From: Cricetomys ansorgei
Lineage: Eukaryota > Chordata > Mammalia > Rodentia > Nesomyidae
Length of the DNA stretch: 64,000 bases
Direction: 5' to 3'
NCBI GenBank assembly: GCA_026225945.1
Contig: JAMJFZ010000818.1
Span: forward strand, 5,726,001 to 5,790,000
The notes under the pieces are model-generated. The model was not told the origin of the DNA. It was given only the letters and a program-made list of their open reading frames with translations, and did no database searches. The translations under genes and the position numbers were made by a program. Positions 57,322 through 64,000 of this stretch are shown here, piece after piece; the stretch's first letter is position 1, and each line of letters opens with the position of its first letter.

Positions 57322-57598
57322 GAAATCAGAGAAGAGCTCGGTGGTCAAGAGCACTGGCTGCTCTTCCAGAAGACCCAGGTTCACTCCACAGCTCCCACAC
57401 AGCGGCTCTAACCATCTGCAACCCCAGTACCAAGGGATCTGACACCCTCTTCTGACCTCTATCTGTCATACATACAAGCAAAAAACCCTACACTTCTTAA
57501 GAAAGAAAGGAAGAAGAAAGGAAGGAAGGAAGGAAGGAAGGAAGGAAGGAAGGAAGGAAGGAAGGAAGGAAGGAAGGAAGGAAGAGGAAATCAGAGAA
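57322..57598 (+). mobile_element. B2 SINE with (GGAA)n tail inserted in L1
   Basis: GAGCTCGGTGGTCAAGAGCA, GCTCTTCCAGAAGACCCAGG, CAACCCCAGTACCAAGGGAT and CACCCTCTTCTGACCTCTAT are a good B2. A perfect 12-bp duplication GAAATCAGAGAA flanks the unit (57322-57333 and 57587-57598). The tail has become a GGAA array. The L1 reading continues on both sides. Confidence 0.95.
57501..57586. repeat. (GGAA)n microsatellite in the B2 tail
   Basis: About 15 near-perfect AAGG/GGAA units after an A-rich start, sitting exactly at the B2 3' end before the target duplication. Confidence 0.96.
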
Positions 57599-58980
57599 AC
57601 AATCCCATTTGAATTACCTTATAATAACAACAGCTATAGCATAAACTACCTTGAAATAAACCTAACCAAGGAAGCAGAAAACCTCTACAATGAAAATTTT
57701 ACATAACCAAAGAAAAGCTGAAGAGGACATTTGGAAGATCTGATGTCTTTTCCTGTTTATGAATTGCAAGAATTAATATTTTGAAAAATAACTAAACTAT
57801 CAAAAGCAATCTACATATTCAATGCAATCCCATGAAAAAGTCATTCTTCACAAAAACAGAGAAAATAAGACATGGAAGCACAAAAGGCCTTGGATAGCCA
57901 AAGCAATCCTTACAAAAACAAAACAATGAGAGAAACATAGCCATGCCTGATTGCAAATGTGGAGCTATAGTAACAAAAATGCATGCTACTGTCACAAAAG
58001 ACACACAGATCAATAGAACAGAATAGAAGGCCCAGATATGAACCCACCCAACTCTAGTCACTTGACATTTATCACAGATGTGAACAATGCAGATTGGGGG
58101 AAAAACAGCCTATTCAACAAATGGTGCTAGAAAAATTCCATGTCCTCATACAGAAGAATGAAACTAGATCCTTTCTCTCTGACCCTGTATGAAAATCAAC
58201 TTGAAATGGATTAAAGCTCTCAAACTAGTAAAGGAAAAACTAGGGAAAACACTTTGAGATAAGGCATAGGCAAGGACTTCCTGAACAGAACTCCAGACTC
58301 TCCAGAAATGAGGCCAACGATTAACAAATGAAATGGCGTGAAATTAAAAAGGATCGGCACTTCAAAGCAAACAACTGGGTGAAGAACAGCCTAAAAGTCT
58401 AGAAAAGTTCTTGTTGGCTAGACATCTGACAGGAGATTAATATCGAGAACATACAAAGAACTAAAAAAAACATATAAGAAATCAAACAACTCAGTAAATA
58501 AAAAGGCTAATGAGATATACAGAAAATTCTTAACCAATGAAGTACAAATGACCAAAAAATGCATGACAAATATTTAACATCAATAGACATCAGAGAAATG
58601 CAAATTAAAACCACTCTGAAACCTCTTGTTACTCCAGTCAGAATGGCAGTTATTAGGAAAATAACTATAAATGCTTGTGAGAATGCGGACAAATGAGAAC
58701 CTTTATACACTTTGGGAGGTATAAACTAGTTTACCTACTATGAAAATTAGGATAGAAGTTCCTCAAAACTCTAAGAATAGATCTAGCACATGACTCACCT
58801 ATTTACTACTGCTGGGTATTTACTGGAACGACTCCAAGTCAAAACATCACCAAGATACTTAGACATCAATGTATACTGTAGCACTAGTCACAATATCTAA
58901 ATTATTGAACTAACCTAAAACTCATTCAAGAAATATGGTATATATCACATGCTTCTCATTTGAGCTTCCTACATGTATTT

Positions 58981-59001
58981 ATGTGTGTAGGTATGTATGT
59001 A

Positions 59002-59054
<53 letters not shown>

Positions 59055-59092
59055 GCACACGCACACGCACACGCACACGCACACACGCGTGT
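58981..59092. repeat. compound (TG)n(TA)n(CA)n(CACACG)n, palindromic
   Basis: Left TG arm, about 11 TA units, then a CA arm and a CACACG hexamer array ending ACACGCGTGTG. The TG arm, TA core and CA arm form one inverted repeat over about 59002-59054. It lies at the L1 3' end. Confidence 0.95.
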
Positions 59093-59172
59093 GACCTAAT
59101 TGTAGAACAAAACTATCCGGGAGAACAAAGAAGACTAAGGGGAGATTTGAGAAATGGGAGAGTAGAGAAGCA

Positions 59173-59520
59173 TGATGGCTAACCTCAGTTGTCAATTTGA
59201 CGAAGAGGAAGAAGGAATCTCATTTGAAGGATTACCTCCATCAGATAGGCCTGTGAGCGTGTCTGTAGGGCATTTTCTTGGTTGATATAGAACGGTCCAG
59301 CCAATGAGGGCTGTACATCCCTGGGCTATATAAAGTAAGTGGATGAAAGTGAACCTGAAAGCAAGCCAGTGAGCAGTGTTCCTCCATGGTTTCTGTTTTG
59401 AATTCCTGCCCTGACTTTCCTCAACGATGGACTATAACCTGTAAGGTAAAATAAACCTCTTCATTCCACAAGTTGGTTTTGGTCAGAGTACTTTATCATA
59501 GCAACAGAAACCAAACTTGG
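59173..59520 (+). mobile_element. ORR1 LTR (ERVL-MaLR), sense
   Basis: TGTCAATTTGACGAAGAGGA, GGATTACCTCCATCAGATAG, GGGCATTTTCTTGGTTGATA, GAAAGCAAGCCAGTGAGCAG, AAATAAACCTCTTCATTCC and TTGGTTTTGGTCAGAGTAC follow ORR1 with little loss. It lies directly after the L1 end. Confidence 0.92.
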
Positions 59521-60267
59521 AGGAGTATGACAGAAATAGGTTCAAAGTACACTATAGACCTTTGTATACAAATATCCTTATGTAAGCAAGTACCTATACA
59601 ATGAAAAGTTAAAGTCCATTGTCATCTTCTAACTTGATCAATACAATTCCACATACATATATTTTCTATAAATACATTTATTTCATCCAAGAAAACAGTA
59701 TAACATCAGAAAAAGTTCTTTTTTGAGATAGGGTCTGAAGTGTCAGGAAAAGTTTTTATGTACAATCATTTTAATGGGAATATTATTCATAATTCTAAAT
59801 ATGGAAAAGAGAAATTTCTAATATATAATGATTCAGTTATTGCATTAACAGCCCTTACAAAGATATATTTTTAACAAGGGAAAATTCTACTGTGATGTTC
59901 AGCAGGACTAGGGAGAAAGACACTCAGACACTACATTAGTTTTATTCTAAATCTCAGCTATTGATATAAAATAGCATAGAAATGAAATGATAAGAGGTAA
60001 ATTATACCATTAAGACTATTTGCTTCCAAAAGCCAAGTTAAAGAAAAAATAGCTAGACAGCTTGAGATACCACACCAAAGAAAATATGGATGGGCAATCA
60101 GCATGTGAAAGGGTGTTCCAAATGTACACCCTCACAGAAATCCTGACCGAAACACTACCACCACCATACCTATTATGGTGGCCAAACAGGAAAACCGACA
60201 ATGTAAGTGCTGGGAAGAAGTAGCTGAGGGGCTCTGCAAGAAAGGGCAACAGGCAGGCCACAATCTT
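59521..60267. other. unique AT-rich sequence
   Basis: No gene or repeat recognised. Confidence 0.45.
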
Positions 60268-60480
60268 GAGGTTTTCTAGCAGATCTTACTTCCTGTTCTC
60301 TCTCTGCTCCTGGAGGGCAGGTGCAATGTGAGCCACAGCCTCCCGCTCCTGCCATCACTCCTTCCCTGATGACGTGGAGTGTGTTGTCTCTGGAGGAGCT
60401 GTAAGCCAAAATAAAACCTTTCTCTCTCTGGATGCTTTGTCAGTATATTGTATCACAGTAACAGAAAAGAAATGAAGGCA
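60268..60480 (+). mobile_element. MT-type MaLR LTR, 3' part, sense
   Basis: CTTCCTGTTCTCTCTCTGCT, CTCCCGCTCCTGCCATCACT, GTAAGCCAAAATAAAACCTT and ACAGTAACAGAAAAGAAATG are the MT 3' half with AATAAA. The 5' half is not recognisable. Confidence 0.82.
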
Positions 60481-60866
60481 GCATCCTAGGTTTGGCAGTT
60501 CCTTACACAGTAGGCAGACCTACACCAGAGCATCGAGCAACAAAGCCCCTTAGTACTTACCCAATTAACAATTTATATCCACACAGAGACCTGTGCAGAT
60601 GCCTCTGGAAGTTATGTTTATAATGATCCAAACTTGGAAGTTGAACAGATGCCCTTTATTTGGAGAATAAAGTTTTGATACGCACAGAGGATGGACAACT
60701 AATCAGTACTGGCAGGAAATAGGCCATTAGGTCATAGGAACACACAAGAACCTCGAGTACACATCATTGCATGCAAGAAGCAAGTCTGAATAAAGATTAA
60801 ACACTGTTGGCAAAGATGTAAGTATGGGACTTCTCTTTCATGTAGAGCAATTTTGTGTCTTTAGTT
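60481..60866. other. unique sequence
   Basis: TTATAATGATCCAAACTTGG and GAACAGATGCCCTTTATTTG near 60616-60662 are typical of the L1 ORF2 C-terminal region, so part may be an L1 fragment. Not certain enough to call. Confidence 0.4.
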
Positions 60867-61014
60867 TGTGTGTGTGTGTGCGTGTGTGCGTATGTGTGTA
60901 TATATATGTGTATGTGTGTGTATGGGTATGTATATGTTTGTGTATATATGTGTATATATGTGTGTTTATGTGTATGTATGCATTATATGTATTTGTGTGT
61001 GTGGGTGTGTGTAT
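60867..61014. repeat. (TG)n/(TATG)n microsatellite
   Basis: An impure TG array with many TA steps over about 150 bp, abutting an antisense RSINE1. Frames of up to 100 codons across it are low-complexity. Confidence 0.95.
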
Positions 61015-61300
61015 ACACGCATGTCCACTTGAGTGTGCATTCATGTATGTGCATGTGGTGGAGATTAGAGGTAGACATCAGCTCTCTTCCTTGATTGCTT
61101 TCCATCTCTCCATCTTACATTTTTAGAAAGAGCCTCTCACTGAATCTTGAGCTCATTGAAGGGCTAGGCTGGCCAATAAACTCCAAACACTTTCCTGTTA
61201 CAGGTGGATGATAACATGCACAGATTTTCATGGGTCCCGGGGATGCAAACTTGGGTTCTCAAGCTTGCGCAGGAAACCCTTTCCTGAGTCATCACCCCAG
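61015..61300 (-). mobile_element. RSINE1 SINE, antisense
   Basis: GGAGATTAGAGGTAGACATC, AGAGCCTCTCACTGAATCTT, AGGCTGGCCAATAAACTCCA, CCGGGGATGCAAACTTGGGT and CTGAGTCATCACCCCAG follow the reversed RSINE1. Confidence 0.88.
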
Positions 61301-61324
61301 TATTCATTTTAGCAACTTTTAGCT

Positions 61325-61440
61325 CAGATTTCCACCATCTTTCTGGGCTTCAGTTTCTGTCTGCAAAATAAATCCTGCCACACAAGGACATATAGATGAT
61401 CTAAGGCACTGGAAGGAATGGACACTGTGAAAAGACAGCA
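61325..61440 (+). mobile_element. MIR-like fragment, sense
   Basis: GGGCTTCAGTTTCTGTCTGC, AAAATAAATCCTGCCACACA and ATGATCTAAGGCACTGG follow the MIR 3' half, with substitutions. Confidence 0.5.
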
Positions 61441-61675
61441 GTTATCAGAGGGAGGAGGGAGGCCAACCACATGGAGCACAGAGGATGTTCAGGGCTGCAA
61501 GGTACACTATTTCATACTACAATGCTGTGTAACAACCTGGTAAGTTTGCCCAAGCTGCAGATCACACAGCAGTAAGAGTGAACTCTAGCAGAGTGCGGGC
61601 TTTCACTGATAATGATGTATTGATGCAGGCTCCCTCCAGCAGGGATAACAATAACAGAGAGGCATGTCCTGGCCT
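61441..61675. other. unique sequence, possible second MIR scrap
   Basis: GCAGATCACACAGCAGTAAG at about 61557 resembles a reversed MIR core. Weak. Confidence 0.35.
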
Positions 61676-61965
61676 GGCCTCTTGCTTTCACTCATCTGCC
61701 CATCCTGTGACTGGTCCCTATTTTCACACCTACCTGCAATAAAGTCCCCTTGTTCTCACCATCAACCCTGCTTTTCAACAAAGCAGCAAGAGCCTCCTTT
61801 ACGCACCTTATCCTGATGGCATCTTATTGTATATCTGAGCTCCTGACAAAGACACTGATCTCCAAGTGGCTCCCTTTCCATCCATGACCAGTGTATCTCC
61901 AGCCTGAGGTCACAGCACATGTTGGATGCTCTTCTATGTCCATGTCCCTGAGTGAGGCTGAGCAT
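61676..61965 (+). repeat. diverged direct repeat, copy A (L2-like)
   Basis: CATCCTGTGACTGGTCCCTA, TTTTCAACAAAGCAGCAAGA, CCTTATCCTGATGGCAT, GTGGCTCCCTTTCCATCC and GGTCACAGCACATGTTGG align in order with copy B at 62892-63175. The arrangement resembles an L2 3' region, but copies A and B resemble each other more than I can match either to L2. Confidence 0.6.
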
Positions 61966-62487
61966 GCAGAGGAGAGCCTAGAACTTTCTGCTCAATTTTA
62001 CTGTGACTCTGCAACCATTCTAAAAATAAATAATAAAGTTCATTAAAACAGAATGGTTTTAATGCTCAAAATGGTAAGTCATGGTTGATAGTTTTTATTT
62101 TCTGTTTCCTTAAGCTTCTTATGTTTCACTTATTTTATACAATGAGCTTATTTTCATAATGTTTTTTTTAAATAATTATGTGCCAAATACTGTCACTTAA
62201 TACAATTATCAGGAAAAATAAAAACGGATTAGAGGGTTAGAGGGATCCACCATGTTAAGCAGACAGGAATAACTGCTAAATAAACATTTTGACAAGCCAT
62301 TTAACAGAGTCTGACAATTTGATTAGCAAATTTTACCAAGTAGTTAAATGTTCATTAAACAGGAATATTTTAATATAAGAGACGAGAGTAAAATGACCTA
62401 ATAATCTACTTGCTGCACTTTACACAATTTAGACTTCAAAGGATTGATGCTATTTCTGAACTAGCACTTCATTTAAAATTCTTGGTG
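61966..62487. other. unique AT-rich sequence
   Basis: No gene or repeat recognised. Confidence 0.45.
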
Positions 62488-62575
62488 CTGGGCTGGGGAG
62501 GAGGCTCAGCAGTAGAGCACTTGCTAACAGGTGTGAGGCCCTGGGGTCCAACCTCAGCAACACCACCTAAGCAAA
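62488..62575 (+). mobile_element. ID/B4-head SINE
   Basis: GCTGGGGAGGAGGCTCAGCA, GTAGAGCACTTGCTAACAGG and GGCCCTGGGGTCCAACCTCA follow the ID body with A and B boxes, then an A-rich end. Confidence 0.85.
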
Positions 62576-62891
62576 ACAGAGCAGATGCTTAACTCTGAAA
62601 TCAAGTGTGAAATTTCAGAGCTAAAAATACATAGATATTATTGTTATGCATATACAAAGAAGCATAGGTACTGACATGTGGTATATATTTTAAACACACT
62701 GAATTATGTTGTTTATACACAAGAAAGGAAAGAAGGGAAACTATGCAAAATCAGTTTCTTAATACAGACAGTGCATGGTGACTTCAGTTGGAAACAAGCC
62801 TAAAGGGGAGTCAGCTCTGATTCCTTTCTCTCCACTCACAAATCTACCAAAGAATCTTGCAGACTTGGGTCTGGATTACCACAACAGGACC
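62576..62891. other. unique sequence
   Basis: No gene or repeat recognised. Confidence 0.45.
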
Positions 62892-63175
62892 TGCCTGACC
62901 CCTTGCTCCCAGCAGTGTCCCCATCCTGAGACTGGTCCCTGTTTTTACCCCATCTCCAACCTAGTCTCTTTGGCTCTCACCATCTCCCCATATTCATCAA
63001 CAAAGCAGCAGGAATCAACTTTATACTTCCTATTCTGATGGATTTAAAATAAAAACCCTGCCTTGAAGCCCTGACAAATGTTCCATGTCCAGGCGGCTCC
63101 CTTTCTCTTCCTGACTAGTGTATTTCTAGCCGAGGCACAGCACATAGTGAATGTTCCCCGTGGGTCTGTGCACTC
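62892..63175 (+). repeat. diverged direct repeat, copy B (L2-like)
   Basis: CATCCTGAGACTGGTCCCTG, TCATCAACAAAGCAGCAGGA, CTTCCTATTCTGATGGAT, GCGGCTCCCTTTCTCTTCC and GGCACAGCACATAGTGAATG correspond to copy A. The last block also fits the L2 3' terminus. Confidence 0.6.
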
Positions 63176-63414
63176 ACCAGACACCCTTTCCTGAGATCCT
63201 TCAGTGCTGCTCTCACATCCTTTATATTAAAGGTCCCTCTCTCCACCACTGTGTCTGCTTTTTGCAGATATCCTCTGCTTAGCTCTGTGAAACGTGACAT
63301 TTAGGCTATTCCCTGTGCTTATTCTAGGCTCTAGCTTGTAACCCACCGTGAAGTGCACACTCGATGAAGACAGGGAGTCTTGTCTGAAGAGAGCATGGTC
63401 TAGATTGATTTAAA
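63176..63414. other. unique sequence
   Basis: No gene or repeat recognised. Confidence 0.45.
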
Positions 63415-63765
63415 GCAGAATTAGACTAGCCTTTCAAAGAAGAACTACAACCAATACATCTCAAATTATTCCAAAAACATAGAAACAGAAAGAGCAGTTT
63501 CAAACTCCTTCTATAAAGCCAGTATTATTTTAATGCCAAAGGCAGGCAAAAAACACCAAAAACAAACAAACCAACAAACCACCCAGAAAGAGGGACAAAG
63601 GGAAGGAGAGAAGGGAGGAGAGAGGGAGGGAAGGAGAGAAGGAAGGAAAGAAGAGAGAGACAGAGCAAGATAGAGACAGTGAGCAAGCAAGCGAGAGTGG
63701 GGGAAGGAGAACACAGATACAAAAATTCTCAATAAAATACTTGCAAATGTAATGCAAACCCTACA
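63415..63765 (+). mobile_element. L1 ORF2 fragment with embedded purine tract, sense
   Basis: GCCTTTCAAAGAAGAACTAC, TTCCAAAAACATAGAAACAG, TATAAAGCCAGTATTATTTT, then after a purine-rich tract CAAAAATTCTCAATAAAATA. This is ORF2 at the start of the reverse transcriptase, truncated on both sides. Confidence 0.8.
63586..63710. repeat. purine-rich (GGGA/GGAA/GA)n tract
   Basis: About 125 bp mostly A and G, replacing the L1 ORF2 sequence expected at that point. The three overlapping minus frames here are low-complexity shadows. Confidence 0.9.
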
Positions 63766-63789
63766 GGAAACTCACCCTCTCGGGAAAAC

Positions 63790-64000
63790 ATCATAGAAGA
63801 GGAGTCAGAAGTTAGAGCCAGACCAGGGTGCCTACTGATAGATAGTGTCTTCTGGACATGACAAGGATGCTACTCTCATGAAATCTCATTAATATGGTTG
63901 CTTAAATAAGATGGGTATACTTGTCCACACTTGTCAGAAATACCAATGTGGATGGAGAAAATTTCACAAGGTCCCAGCTATAAATGAAGAACTATGAGCA
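63790..64000 (+). mobile_element. rodent interspersed repeat, family not named
   Basis: TCATGAAATCTCATTAATAT, GGTTGCTTAAATAAGATGGG and AATGTGGATGGAGAAAATTT have the look of a common rodent interspersed repeat that I cannot name with confidence. It runs off the window end. Confidence 0.35.

Larger units (their letters stand above)
54945..58960 (+). pseudogene. L1 ORF2 remnant (endonuclease and reverse transcriptase)
   Basis: Intact ORF2 makes a protein of roughly 1,280 residues with N-terminal APE-type endonuclease, central reverse transcriptase and a C-terminal Cys-rich segment that copies L1 RNA at a nicked target. Here only fragments read open. The plus frame at 55386-55583 holds the endonuclease block, where the family SDHN motif appears as SDYN, a lost catalytic His. 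The frame at 55921-56118 is the stretch between endonuclease and reverse transcriptase. The FADD block near 57165-57177 has a one-base insertion and reads FADG, losing a catalytic Asp. Not functional. Confidence 0.88.
54945..59150 (+). mobile_element. L1 retrotransposon, 5'-truncated, sense, with nested insertions
   Basis: ORF2 sequence runs from the endonuclease domain through reverse transcriptase to the C-terminal domain and a short 3' UTR-like end. ORF1 and the 5' UTR are absent. It is broken by an MT LTR (56811-57145), a B2 SINE (57322-57598) and a compound TG/TA/CA repeat near 59000. Numerous stops and frameshifts make it inactive. Divergence suggests an older (Lx-like) L1. Confidence 0.9.

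Noticed and set aside
1..64000. CRISPR array, operon, prophage or bacterial mobile system
   Set aside because: No spaced palindromic repeats and no dense coding; the repeat content is mammalian throughout.

Overview
This window is non-coding mammalian nuclear DNA from a rodent, most likely a muroid (mouse, rat, hamster, vole or deer-mouse group). The evidence is the repeat complement: B1 (7SL-derived), B2/B3, B4/RSINE1 and ID-type SINEs, ORR1 and MT LTRs of the ERVL-MaLR class, rodent-type L1, older placental repeats (L1M, L2, MIR, MLT1) and many long CA/TG, GA and GGAA microsatellites. I saw no element young or lineage-specific enough to name the species. I found no protein-coding gene, no convincing exon, no structural RNA gene and no prokaryotic feature. 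The longest open frames are about 150 codons. They lie in simple repeats, in transposons, or in sequence where frames of that length are expected by chance.

Layout. 0-5.5 kb: two antisense B3 SINEs, a decayed antisense L1M segment, and two independently inserted solo LTRs of one class II-like family, each with a perfect 6-bp target-site duplication. 5.5-14.8 kb: mostly unique sequence with B4, B1, L2 and ORR1 copies, a second antisense L1M segment with a B4 inside it, a 245-bp polypyrimidine tract, a B1 nested in an RSINE1, and an L1 3' end with a CA repeat. 14.8-20 kb: the longest repeat-poor stretch. 20-30 kb: a SINE field of RSINE1, B3 and B4, several abutting TG repeats. 30-41 kb: three antisense ORR1 LTRs, one inserted in a B2 SINE, plus L1M remnants and two other MaLR LTRs. 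41-54 kb: mostly unique or ancient sequence (L2, MLT1, MIR) with few SINEs. 54-61 kb: a nested retrotransposon block, a sense L1 ORF2 remnant carrying an MT LTR and a B2 SINE, followed by ORR1 and MT LTRs. 61-64 kb: an RSINE1, a pair of diverged direct repeats, an ID/B4 and a truncated L1.

No genes work together here. The functional content, if any, would be cis-regulatory: unique blocks that might be conserved non-coding elements, LTRs that could carry promoters, and non-B-DNA-prone simple repeats. The sequence alone does not say whether the window is intergenic or inside a large intron. Family names come from recognising consensus features by eye; RepeatMasker was not run, and boundaries are approximate unless a target-site duplication is given.
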